NCBI GenBank assembly: GCA_964469215.1
Contig: CAYXYB010000006.1
Coordinates: forward strand, 1 to 64,000
From: SKPS01 sp964469215
GTDB taxonomy: Bacteria > Bacteroidota > Bacteroidia > Bacteroidales > SKPS01
Direction: 5' to 3'
Length of the DNA: 64,000 nucleotides
Position 1 is the first letter of the stretch. Each line of letters opens with the position of its first letter. The notes below the pieces were generated by a model that was not told where the DNA came from, made no database searches, and saw only the letters and a list, made by a program, of their open reading frames with translations. Of the stretch, positions 26,447-34,618 are shown one piece after another. A program made the translations under genes and the position numbers.

Positions 26447-28318
26447 TCAGTTGCTTTTCCTCAGAATGATTCTGAAGGTTGTACCTTTATCTATGACTGA
26501 AGATTTAACGAAGATTTTACCTTTGTGATATTTCTTGATTATCCTTTCCGAAAGGGACAGTCCCAGGCCCCATCCACGTTTTTTTGTTGTGTAACCTGGG
26601 TTGAATACCATTTTAAGTCTCGATTTCGGTATTCCTTTACCTGAATCTTCAACATCAATATGGATATACCTGCCGGTGTCGTTACATATAACTGTAATAA
26701 CTCCTTCATTTTCTATTGCATCGATACAATTACGGATTAGGTTTTCGATTACCCATTGGAACAGGTTTGCATTTAAAGGAATCTGAAGTCTCTTAAATGC
26801 CTCATCTGCAGATATTTTATATATAATTTTTGATGATGTTCTGACCTTCATGTAGTTAATTGATTCTTCAATCAAATGGAAAGGTTCTTCCGGGGATAAT
26901 TCTGGTGTGCTGCCAATTTTTGAGAACCGTCCGGTGATAGCTTCAAGCCTGCTGATGTCTTTGGTTATTTCTGTTACAATGTCGGGTTCAGTTTTTCTCA
27001 GCCTGAGAAGTTCCAGCCATGCCATGAGTGATGATATTGGTGTTCCCAGCTGGTGGGCAGCCTCTTTAGCCATACCGGCCCAGACCTGATCCTGTTCCGA
27101 ACGGCGTGTAAGATTCAGGAGAACATAAATGGCGAAGATAAAAATGCCTATTATGATAAATTGTATAATAGGATAATAACGTATCTGGGTCAGCAGGAAT
27201 GAATCTTCGTATAAGATAAGCCTCCGCCCCTGGATAGGAAGGTTGATGGCAATGGGCGGATTATGGGATTCCATCTTTCTGATAAGTTTTTCAAGCTTTT
27301 CCGGGGTTCTGAAGTCATTTTCAGTAATGCCTCCTCCATGTGCCACAACAACCTTCTGTGAACTGTCTGTTATGATTACCGGGACAGCAGTTGCATTTGT
27401 AACAACCTCTTCGAGGAACTTCTGAACGTGATTATCAAGAATCTCTTTAAGGCTGTTGTAAAACACAGAATTCTGGTAAAATATATAGTTTTTGGTCTTA
27501 CCGGTTAGTGCAATTTCAATAGGTGGATTTTCTGATTCCATCCGTTTTATCAAATCCGGCAGGTAGTCGGGTTTAAGCATCAGTGGGTCAACATTACCGT
27601 ATGTTATAACAATAGTGCGCGATGAGTCGGTTACAACCACGGGCACTGATGCAGCATTGTCAACAACATCGGAGATAAACGACTCAGTAAGATCATCAAG
27701 CATGTTCCGAAGCTCAGAATAGAGCTTTGACTCTTTATAGTAAATCATGTTGATAAGGCCGAAATTATCCGATACAATTGGAGCAAAACCTGAGAACTGT
27801 CGTTTCAGGGCACCTGACAGTACCTTAACCCTATCAGCATCGAAGTCCACATTTGCTGCTGTGCGGATATTGCCATTTTCATCTGTTATCACAATAGGAA
27901 TTGTTGTGTTTCCGGCAAGAATCTGCAGGTAAAAAGAGAGTTCCTGGGCTGTATCTGCCCTTGAGACTATCCGGTTTGCTTCTGCCCACAGTTCAACTCT
28001 CTTCCGTTCCTCGTTACTAATCTTTTGAAAGAACTCATTGGTGTAGTTAACCACCATGGCTTTCTGTCGAATGGCTTCAGCCCATAGAGTTACCCTTTGC
28101 CTTTCAACATCTTTAAGGTTTTCAAAGTATTCATCGGTATAATTCACAAGACCCACACGCCGCTCAATGGCTTCAGCCCAGATACGCACCTTTCTTTCCT
28201 CTTCAATCTTTACTTTCCTAACAAGAGTATTGGTGTACAATAATGATGCGGTAACAATGAGAGCTGCAGATCCAAGAAGGATCCAACGCCAAGCTCTGAT
28301 GTTAGTATATAATTTCAT
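26447..28318 (-). CDS. Membrane sensor histidine kinase with triplicated sensor modules
   Basis: A 623-residue kinase. A membrane helix (about 11-31) is followed by a charged helical stretch with three copies of a 32-residue unit, each carrying WAEA (Trp47, Trp79, Trp111). Then come three copies of an ~87-residue module starting at IPIVITD (139), VPVVVTD (225) and VPVIITD (312), the last two also sharing NPPI. A second membrane helix (about 383-403) leads to the kinase core: His422 in the H-box (AHQLGTPIS), N-box NLIRNCIDAIENEG, G1 box DSGKGIP and G2 box GWGLGLSLS. The stimulus is unknown, and no response regulator is adjacent. The conserved residues suggest it is active. Related Bacteroidota kinases as I recall them have one copy of the WAEA segment. 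Confidence 0.92.
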   Translation of the reverse strand: MKLYTNIRAWRWILLGSAALIVTASLLYTNTLVRKVKIEEERKVRIWAEAIERRVGLVNYTDEYFENLKDVERQRVTLWAEAIRQKAMVVNYTNEFFQKISNEERKRVELWAEANRIVSRADTAQELSFYLQILAGNTTIPIVITDENGNIRTAANVDFDADRVKVLSGALKRQFSGFAPIVSDNFGLINMIYYKESKLYSELRNMLDDLTESFISDVVDNAASVPVVVTDSSRTIVITYGNVDPLMLKPDYLPDLIKRMESENPPIEIALTGKTKNYIFYQNSVFYNSLKEILDNHVQKFLEEVVTNATAVPVIITDSSQKVVVAHGGGITENDFRTPEKLEKLIRKMESHNPPIAINLPIQGRRLILYEDSFLLTQIRYYPIIQFIIIGIFIFAIYVLLNLTRRSEQDQVWAGMAKEAAHQLGTPISSLMAWLELLRLRKTEPDIVTEITKDISRLEAITGRFSKIGSTPELSPEEPFHLIEESINYMKVRTSSKIIYKISADEAFKRLQIPLNANLFQWVIENLIRNCIDAIENEGVITVICNDTGRYIHIDVEDSGKGIPKSRLKMVFNPGYTTKKRGWGLGLSLSERIIKKYHKGKIFVKSSVIDKGTTFRIILRKSN

Positions 28319-28455
28319 TTAACAGTTTCTTCATTATTCCGTAAACCATAATCCCCGTTTTAATGTTATAAAATTAACAATTTGGGATCCTCAGCATCTT
28401 CATTAATTTAACCATGATAAACATCTTACTGTATTATTATCAGATAATTAACCCT

Positions 28456-31005
28456 TTAATCATCATCCCATTCAATAATTATCACCCCCTCTTTCTGTTG
28501 TGTGCTTTGCTTTTCAGGCTTTTCGTTTGAGGGGTTAAAAATACCAAATTCCTTTTTAAACAGATCCCTCATTTCCTCTTTTTCAGTTTTAAGCTCCTTA
28601 TTCAGTTTGCTGCGTTGACCTTTCCGGTCATACCTCACCACAGGATTTATGGCTGTGCCCTCAATAAGCAGATAAATTGTGATTCTTCCCTTCTGATCCT
28701 GCTGGCTGAGGTCTATATCAGATCTTTGCCTGTTTATCCTTTTTGCTTTTCCTGATAAAAGCTCCGATAAAAGTAATCGCACCTGATAATTGATCTCCCC
28801 ATTAAAGTTATGAATGCCGGCAACCGAAAGGTCAATTGCATCTGAGAGGATCATCATTTCAGGAATTATAATTTTGTTTTCTGCTATCCTTATCTCATTT
28901 CGCAACGTGTTGAACCTTATATTGGAGAGATCATCAAGGCGGGTGTATCGTGCAAGAGCTTTAACCGGCTCATAATTAAGCAAAGCTCCATTTTCCACCA
29001 CAAGATCTCCCAGTGCATCCAGCGAAGACATATTGAAGATGAGTTGTGGTGTCAGTTGGCTAAGGATCCTTATCCTGCTTGTCAGAAGCCCTTCAAGATT
29101 CCTGTCAGTAAGATCATCCTGCCCGAAATTGTTGAATTGTTTAAACATCTGGTGGATATCAACCCTCTCTGTATTGAGTTCACAATCAAACATAAAACTG
29201 TGGTCATCTTTCTGAGCCAGCATCACAGCTCCGTTTGCCTTTCCTCTGAATGCAAACATGCCTACATCCCTTGCAAGAATCTTTCCGGGTGAAATGCTGA
29301 TTTTTGCCTTTATGTCCTTAGGGGTAAATTTGTCATAGACAAGTTTGGCAATAGTTATATCCAGCACTCCGTTAATGTTATCAGGTATTTTAAAGTGTGC
29401 ATTATTGCTGGTGTTTCCGGATTCTCCCTGAAAGAGCCATTTTTTAAGATCAATAATAGGCGAGGATAAAGAGCCGTTGAATTCAAGCATTTGGTCCTTG
29501 ATAAGGAGATAGGGCAGGAGGTTCCTGAAAAAACCGCTGAAAACAACCTTATTATCCATAACAAGACCCTGTAAAGAGGAAATGTTTAAATCGTTGTTAT
29601 CAATGGTCATTTTTCCGCTGATATCCTTCAGTAGTTGTATCTCTTTTTCTGTTTCAACCGAAACACTATTCAGTTCAATTTCACCGTTTGTACGGCTGTT
29701 AAGAAGCTGTGTAGCCGATAGCGTTTCGTTGAAAGTCGTGGAGGTTTCAGCATTTATATCGATCTTTATCTTCCCACTGCCTCTCTGAATATTCTTAACC
29801 GGATAAAACGATAAAAGGTCGGCAACCTCAAGCTCTGCAATTAAATCAACCTGGTATACAGGTGCACTCAGGTCAACCACTTTTGTCCTGCCACTTATTG
29901 AACCTTTGCCAAGGCTTGCGGAGAAGCTTTTAACCTCCAGATCATTGCATTTATGCTCTGAATAGTTGTAGGTACCGCTACAGGATATTTCCCCCAACAT
30001 TATTCCAGATTTTTTATGGTTCAGGGAACCGTTTTCAATACCATAGGCAAAACTGATCGCCGGAGATTTATTGCCATCATAACTTCCCGAGATATTTCCC
30101 GTGAAAGTGACTGTGCCATTTGGAGTGTATTCCTCTTCAATGAAAGCCATCTCTTCAGGAAGGAGTTTCAGCAGATGTCCGATTTTCATATTATCGCCTT
30201 CAACTGCAAGATTAATTTCTTTGTGCCCGTCTCCATGTTCAACTGTACCGGTAAGCCGGAAAGGGAGTCCGGCTACCCGGAGGTTGCCTCGTGTAAAAGT
30301 GTAAACTCCCCTGATGTTATCCACTTTTAATATCATATCGAGATATGAACTCTGCCCGGAGAAGAATTTATCTTTGCCAACTTTTACCTGTCGAATGGAG
30401 ATGTCACCTGACAAACCGGTATTGTACTCTTCAGCAGAGAAATCACCCCTGAAAACCGTTTTCGAACAATAAATATCAGCTATAATATTGTTTCTTACAT
30501 CTTTATAACTGAGGTTTACATCGTTGATCTTTACTTTGCGAAGGGCAAAACCTACAGCGTCTCCTTCGGTATCCCCTTCTTTCAATATCAGGTAATTGGG
30601 TTCTCCGTTTTCCGGGATGGAAATTGACAGTGAACCGTGTTCTATTCCTATAAACCGGATGTTGTAATTTTTTCTGATAATATCGATAACACTGAAGTTT
30701 AGGGTAAGGCTGGCTGCTTCTAGCAAAGGGATCTGCTGTTTGTGATTGTCAGGGATAAGAACTTCACTAAAACGAAGCCGGGCGTAGGGGAAACTGCTGA
30801 ATAAAGAAAATGAAATATCTTTAACTTTAACTTTGGCGGTTAGTTGGTTATTAATCTCTTTGATAAGAATATCCTGCATGCGGCTTTGTAGCCAGAGTCC
30901 GGAAGCAATAATGACAATAAATACCACACCTGCTGAGGTGGCAATAATTCTGAACAATCTTCCTCTTTTTGGGCGGGTTCTCATGTTTTTGGAAACGCTT
31001 CTCAA
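28456..31005 (-). CDS. AsmA-like envelope protein
   Basis: An 849-residue protein with a basic N-terminus and one membrane helix (about 19-41), then a long periplasmic beta-rich region. The start of the mature part (INNQLTAKVKVKDISFSLFSSFPYARLRFSEVLI, in part) and the C-terminal repeat region with 'LDALGDLVVENGALLNYEPVKAL' match the AsmA/YhdP/TamB-like group. Those proteins form long grooves that move phospholipids between membranes or help outer-membrane assembly. The C-terminal 60 residues are charged and probably flexible. It starts close behind the pseudouridine synthase gene on the same strand (27 bp gap) and may be co-transcribed with it. The specific role is inference. Confidence 0.85.
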   Translation of the reverse strand: MRSVSKNMRTRPKRGRLFRIIATSAGVVFIVIIASGLWLQSRMQDILIKEINNQLTAKVKVKDISFSLFSSFPYARLRFSEVLIPDNHKQQIPLLEAASLTLNFSVIDIIRKNYNIRFIGIEHGSLSISIPENGEPNYLILKEGDTEGDAVGFALRKVKINDVNLSYKDVRNNIIADIYCSKTVFRGDFSAEEYNTGLSGDISIRQVKVGKDKFFSGQSSYLDMILKVDNIRGVYTFTRGNLRVAGLPFRLTGTVEHGDGHKEINLAVEGDNMKIGHLLKLLPEEMAFIEEEYTPNGTVTFTGNISGSYDGNKSPAISFAYGIENGSLNHKKSGIMLGEISCSGTYNYSEHKCNDLEVKSFSASLGKGSISGRTKVVDLSAPVYQVDLIAELEVADLLSFYPVKNIQRGSGKIKIDINAETSTTFNETLSATQLLNSRTNGEIELNSVSVETEKEIQLLKDISGKMTIDNNDLNISSLQGLVMDNKVVFSGFFRNLLPYLLIKDQMLEFNGSLSSPIIDLKKWLFQGESGNTSNNAHFKIPDNINGVLDITIAKLVYDKFTPKDIKAKISISPGKILARDVGMFAFRGKANGAVMLAQKDDHSFMFDCELNTERVDIHQMFKQFNNFGQDDLTDRNLEGLLTSRIRILSQLTPQLIFNMSSLDALGDLVVENGALLNYEPVKALARYTRLDDLSNIRFNTLRNEIRIAENKIIIPEMMILSDAIDLSVAGIHNFNGEINYQVRLLLSELLSGKAKRINRQRSDIDLSQQDQKGRITIYLLIEGTAINPVVRYDRKGQRSKLNKELKTEKEEMRDLFKKEFGIFNPSNEKPEKQSTQQKEGVIIIEWDDD

Positions 31006-31032
31006 CTTTTTGAATTGGGATTAGACCGGAAT

Positions 31033-32274
31033 CTATAGCATCTTTAGGTAGTTTACCTCTTCTTTGGTCAGGTGCCGCCATTTTCCCCTGCGGAGGTCTT
31101 TCTTTGTAAGGCCTGCAAACATTACTCTGTCGAGTTTGATAACTTCATATTCCAATGATTCAAATATCCTTCTAACGATCCTGTTTTTGCCGGAGTGAAT
31201 CTCCAATCCAATCTCAGTCCGGTCGTCAACGGTTCCAACATATGAAATATTGTCTGCTTTTATATAGCCATCTTCGAGTTTAATCCCTTTGGATATCTTC
31301 TTTATATGATCAATTGTTATGGGTTTATCCAGTTTTATATGGTAAAGCTTTTTCACCAGATTTCTTGGATGCATAAGCTTTTCAGCAAGCATCCCGTCAT
31401 TGGTAAAAAGTATCAGTCCGGTGGTATTTCTGTCGAGGCGACCAACCGGAAAGACCCTTTCATCGCAGGCTTCGTTGATAAGTTCAATGACGGTAGCCCT
31501 TCCTTCCGGGTCGTCGTTGGTGGTGATGTAGCCTTTTGGCTTGTTAAGCAAAACGTATCTCAGCTTTTCGCCATGGATATGAATCCCTTTATAGGTAACA
31601 ACATCACCCGGATCGATTCGTGCACCGAGTGTGTTAACAACCACACCATTCACACTGATTTCTCCGGCCTCAACAAGCTTATCTGCATCACGGCGACTGC
31701 ATATACCGGCATTGGCAATATATCTGTTTATCCTTATCCCTTCAGGATGAGGCGGTGGGGTGTACATCTCACCAGGGCCTAACGGCCTTGGCTTTCCCGG
31801 TTTGCCGGGACTCTGATATGGCCTCTTATTTACCTTTCCGTAATTGCGAGGGTTTTGCCGGTTACTAAATGACTGATTACCTGAATGGCGATAAAACCTG
31901 CTTTCATTACCGGATGAAGGATTCGTTCTCCCCTGATAGTCATCACGGTTTGAGTCAAACTTACGCTGTAAAGGAGGTACTGATGAATAACGTTCAGTTC
32001 TCTGAGGATACGATGGCTTATCCCTGTCTGCCACCCAGGGTCGTTTTGCACCGGCATCTTCCATGTCTCCCCGCTTTACAATACGGGGTTGCCTTATAAG
32101 TTGCTTCCTGGGATAAGGTGGACGGTCATCCTGTTGACTGATGGGTGTATCTGCTTTGTTTTCCCTAACTGATGAATATTGCGATTTTCTGCCGGAATAA
32201 TCTGTTCCGGGTTTTCCTCTCCGGGGGTTACCCCCTTTATCCGGAAAACGTTGGTCAACGTTCTTCCTTTCCAT
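31033..32274 (-). CDS. Pseudouridine synthase of the RluB/RluE/RsuA group with disordered N-terminus
   Basis: A 413-residue protein. Residues 1 to about 175 are low-complexity and rich in Arg, Pro, Gln, Ser and Asn, likely disordered and RNA-binding. An S4 domain (about 178-225, 'RINRYIANAGICSRRDADKL') and the catalytic domain follow. Catalytic Asp281 lies in PVGRLDRNTTGL, the motif of this family. It would convert one uridine of ribosomal RNA to pseudouridine (23S near the peptidyl-transferase centre for RluB-type, but the position cannot be decided here). The long basic extension is common in Bacteroidota homologues. It probably has its own promoter at 32324. Confidence 0.92.
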   Translation of the reverse strand: MERKNVDQRFPDKGGNPRRGKPGTDYSGRKSQYSSVRENKADTPISQQDDRPPYPRKQLIRQPRIVKRGDMEDAGAKRPWVADRDKPSYPQRTERYSSVPPLQRKFDSNRDDYQGRTNPSSGNESRFYRHSGNQSFSNRQNPRNYGKVNKRPYQSPGKPGKPRPLGPGEMYTPPPHPEGIRINRYIANAGICSRRDADKLVEAGEISVNGVVVNTLGARIDPGDVVTYKGIHIHGEKLRYVLLNKPKGYITTNDDPEGRATVIELINEACDERVFPVGRLDRNTTGLILFTNDGMLAEKLMHPRNLVKKLYHIKLDKPITIDHIKKISKGIKLEDGYIKADNISYVGTVDDRTEIGLEIHSGKNRIVRRIFESLEYEVIKLDRVMFAGLTKKDLRRGKWRHLTKEEVNYLKML

Positions 32275-32323
32275 AATTGTTGATTTTTTTTATGTAAAGA
32301 TCTGATAATAATAAAATACGTTG

Positions 32324-32331
32324 CAAAGATA
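32324..32331 (-). promoter_or_regulatory. -7 promoter element of the pseudouridine synthase gene
   Basis: The minus strand reads TATCTTTG, exact to TAnnTTTG, about 50 bases before the ATG at 32274. Confidence 0.45.
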
Positions 32332-32360
32332 CAAAATATTGCCGGGTGCCCCATATTCTT

Positions 32361-32723
32361 TTACATCATGGGATAAAAGGCATCTTTGATATGATTGATG
32401 ATAGCCTTCTCACCACTAATGACAACCGCAACAATATCGAATCTTACCGGAAAGTCGATACCGTAATATAAAACATAGGCGTTTGCGGCTTTTATAAGAG
32501 TTCGCTGCTTCTGCCGGTTTACAGATACTTCCGGATCACCTGCATAGAGGCTTTTCCGGGTTTTGACCTCAACCACAATGATGCTCTTTGCATCTTGCAT
32601 CACAAGATCCAGCTCAAAATGTCTGAACCGCCAGTTTTTGTGAAGGATCTTATACCCAAGGCCACTTAGAAATTCCTCTGCCAGTTGTTCTCCATGGGCT
32701 CCTGTTTCCTGATTTGTTGCCAT
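32361..32723 (-). CDS. yraN: YraN-family (UPF0102) nuclease-fold protein
   Basis: A 120-residue protein of usual family length with the restriction-endonuclease-like core. It begins 'GAHGEQLAEEFLSGLGYKILHKNWR', then shows the acidic pair around HFELDLVM and the catalytic-type motif VVEVKTRKS (D..EVK). YraN proteins are conserved in most bacteria; they are thought to be DNA-processing enzymes, but the substrate is not settled. It lies 87 bp upstream of the pseudouridine synthase on the same strand. Nothing unusual is seen. Confidence 0.92.
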   Translation of the reverse strand: MATNQETGAHGEQLAEEFLSGLGYKILHKNWRFRHFELDLVMQDAKSIIVVEVKTRKSLYAGDPEVSVNRQKQRTLIKAANAYVLYYGIDFPVRFDIVAVVISGEKAIINHIKDAFYPMM

Positions 32724-32972
32724 ATTATAATATATACGTACAGAACAGTATCTGTTGTTATATTAGTTCGGGACCAGAAAAAAGGAAAAATAAGCGAGTA
32801 TTTTTTTGCATAAAACGGGAAACCGATATGATTTGCGGGGGTCAGAATACAATCCTTGAGGTTCAGGCGGCAATACCTATATCTTGAACACCAGTGCATC
32901 CACATCTTCTGTTGTAGTGACACCTCTGGAAAACACCCTTTTCACTGTAACTGTTTTGAGATAATCCCTGGT

Positions 32973-34211
32973 TTACAGTTTATTCTCAGGGAGAAACAGG
33001 CATGCATCCCCGTAGCTGAGGAATCTGAAATCATTTTCGAGAGCATACCGGTAGGCTTTCTTCCAGTCATCACCAATAAGGGCGGCAACAAGCAGCAGCA
33101 GGGTGCTTCCGGATTGGTGAAAATTGGTTATCAACCCGTAGGAGAAAGCGAAACGGTAACCCGGCACAATCATCAGGCTAGTAATACCTCTTAATGATTG
33201 ATAGCCGGATTTTTCCATCAGAACTGCCAGATTACTGAACACCTCTTCCGGTGCAGGGAGATACGAAAAGTTGTACAAATAAGGTTCCCATTGTTCCACA
33301 TGGAAATTGTTGTTCAACATCTCAATGTTTTTCAAAACCCTTACCCCATACCAGTAAACACTCTCCAATGACCTTACCGAGGTGGTCCCAACCGGTATTA
33401 CAGGCCCTTTGTGGAAGGCTATGTCCATAAGCAGATCACAGGTTACTATGATCTCTTCATGATGCATAATATGATTTGATATGTTATGGGCGGTTACCGG
33501 TTTAAAGGTTCCTGCCCCCACATGGAGGGTGATGTTTTGTTGAAGAATATTCTTTGTTTCAAGAGTTTTCAGCATCTCTGGAGTGAAATGTAATCCGGCA
33601 GTAGGAGCAGCAACGGATCCGTTATGAAAAGCATATACCGTTTGGTAACGCTCTGCATCTACAGGTTCATCCTCTCTGTTTATATAAGGAGGGAGGGGAG
33701 TGTGGCCGACAGTTTCGAAAACATCAGCAAGAGATATGTTTTCCGGTTTCCATGATAATTCAACCAGGAAGGTTTCCTGTCGCCTTTCAATAATCCTTAC
33801 ATAGAGTTCAACATTCTCTCCTTCAAACAGAAAAGTATGTTTTAATTCACCCCCTTTCCATTTGCGGGCGTTTCCAATGATACATTCCCATGTAACGGGT
33901 GGCCCGCTGCCGAAGGATACCTGATGATCTGTTGATGGTAGTATCGGGTTCAGGAAAAAGATCTCAATTTCGGCACCGGTATTTTTTATGAAGAGTAATC
34001 TTGCCCTGATAACTCGTGTGTTGTTGAAAAGGAGCAGGGTGTTTTGAGGGAGAAGGTCAGGTAAATCTTTGAAAACAATAGAGGAGAGTTCTCCCTTTTT
34101 CATCACAAGAAGCTTCGAGCGGTCACGTTGTTCTGCCGGGTATTGGGCAATTCGCTCTTTTGGAAGGTTATATCTGTATTCTTCTATGTTGATATTGCTG
34201 AACATTTGCAT
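32973..34211 (-). CDS. queA: S-adenosylmethionine:tRNA ribosyltransferase-isomerase
   Basis: A 412-residue QueA, which transfers and isomerises the ribosyl part of S-adenosylmethionine to preQ1 in tRNA to make epoxyqueuosine. Family segments visible are the N-terminal 'YNLPKERIAQYPAEQRDRSKLLV', 'LLFNNTRVIRARL', 'PPYINR..EPVDAERYQTVYA', 'GSVAAPTAGLHFT' and 'TNFHQSGSTLLLLVAAL'. It is a little longer than the usual 340-365 residues because of an insertion around residues 215-300. Met1 (34211) and Met3 (34205) are both candidates. The promoter box only 8-15 bases upstream of Met1 suggests an almost leaderless mRNA beginning near Met3. The 249-bp gap to yraN shows no gene. Confidence 0.94.
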   Translation of the reverse strand: MQMFSNINIEEYRYNLPKERIAQYPAEQRDRSKLLVMKKGELSSIVFKDLPDLLPQNTLLLFNNTRVIRARLLFIKNTGAEIEIFFLNPILPSTDHQVSFGSGPPVTWECIIGNARKWKGGELKHTFLFEGENVELYVRIIERRQETFLVELSWKPENISLADVFETVGHTPLPPYINREDEPVDAERYQTVYAFHNGSVAAPTAGLHFTPEMLKTLETKNILQQNITLHVGAGTFKPVTAHNISNHIMHHEEIIVTCDLLMDIAFHKGPVIPVGTTSVRSLESVYWYGVRVLKNIEMLNNNFHVEQWEPYLYNFSYLPAPEEVFSNLAVLMEKSGYQSLRGITSLMIVPGYRFAFSYGLITNFHQSGSTLLLLVAALIGDDWKKAYRYALENDFRFLSYGDACLFLPENKL

Positions 34212-34218
34212 TTCGGTG

Positions 34219-34226
34219 CAAAAGTA
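34219..34226 (-). promoter_or_regulatory. -7 promoter element of queA
   Basis: The minus strand reads TACTTTTG, exact to TAnnTTTG. The expected transcription start about 5-7 bases downstream falls at or next to the first codons of queA. Confidence 0.5.
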
Positions 34227-34261
34227 GGGTTTGTTTACTTTTTATATTATGTGTATTTAAT

Positions 34262-34269
34262 TAATTTTG
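34262..34269 (+). promoter_or_regulatory. -7 promoter element of tRNA-Thr
   Basis: TAATTTTG, exact to TAnnTTTG, 22 bases before the tRNA 5' end. A TTTG at 34230-34233 is the only -33 candidate, but its 28-bp spacing is long. Confidence 0.5.
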
Positions 34270-34291
34270 CGGCTTCAGATTTTTTTATCAG

Positions 34292-34364
34292 GCCTCTTTA
34301 GCTCAGTTGGTAGAGCAGCTCATTCGTAATGAGCAGGTCGCCGGTTCGAGTCCGGCGAGAGGCT
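34292..34364 (+). tRNA. tRNA-Thr (anticodon CGT)
   Basis: A full cloverleaf: 7-bp acceptor stem GCCTCTT with GAGAGGC, D-arm GCTC/GAGC, anticodon stem GCTCA/TGAGC with loop TTCGTAA (anticodon CGT, reading ACG), 5-base variable loop and T-arm GCCGG/CCGGC with TTCGAGT. The 3' CCA is not encoded. Its last two bases (34363-34364) are also the first bases of the adjoining 28-bp repeat. Confidence 0.96.
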
Positions 34365-34418
34365 CGCTACGCTCGCGTTCAGGGTTCAGGCTCGCTACGC
34401 TCGCGTTCAGGGTTCAGG
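34363..34418. repeat. 28-bp tandem repeat, left part (two copies)
   Basis: Two identical 28-bp units (34363-34390 and 34391-34418), each starting CTCGCTACGCTCGCG and ending TTCAGGGTTCAGG. They abut the tRNA-Thr 3' end and run into the assembly gap. In this version the GCTCGC core is a direct repeat around TAC. Confidence 0.95.
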
Positions 34419-34518
34419 NNNNNNNNNNNNNNNNNNNNNNNNNNNNNNNNNNNNNNNNNNNNNNNNNNNNNNNNNNNNNNNNNNNNNNNNNNNNNNNNNN
34501 NNNNNNNNNNNNNNNNNN
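34419..34518. other. Assembly gap of exactly 100 N
   Basis: A run of 100 undetermined bases within the repeat array. The round number suggests a scaffold placeholder, so the true array length is unknown. Any protein translated across this stretch is not real. Confidence 0.98.
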
Positions 34519-34602
34519 CTCGCTTCGCGAGCGTTCAGGGTTCAGGCTCGCTTCGCGAGCGTTCAGGGTTCAGGCTCGCTTCGCGAGCGTTCAGGGTTCA
34601 GA
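34519..34602. repeat. 28-bp tandem repeat, right part (three copies)
   Basis: Units at 34519-34546, 34547-34574 and 34575-34602, beginning CTCGCTTCGCGAGCG and ending TTCAGGGTTCAGG (the last ends in A). Compared with the left units the 8-mer CGCTCGCG is replaced by its reverse complement CGCGAGCG. The core therefore forms a perfect hairpin GCTCGC-TTC-GCGAGC. The array lies between the convergent ends of tRNA-Thr and the LytTR gene. Confidence 0.95.
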
Positions 34603-34618
34603 ACCCAGAACTTTTCTC

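Noticed and set aside
34363..34602. The 28-bp array as a CRISPR
   Set aside because: The units are directly adjacent with no unique spacers.
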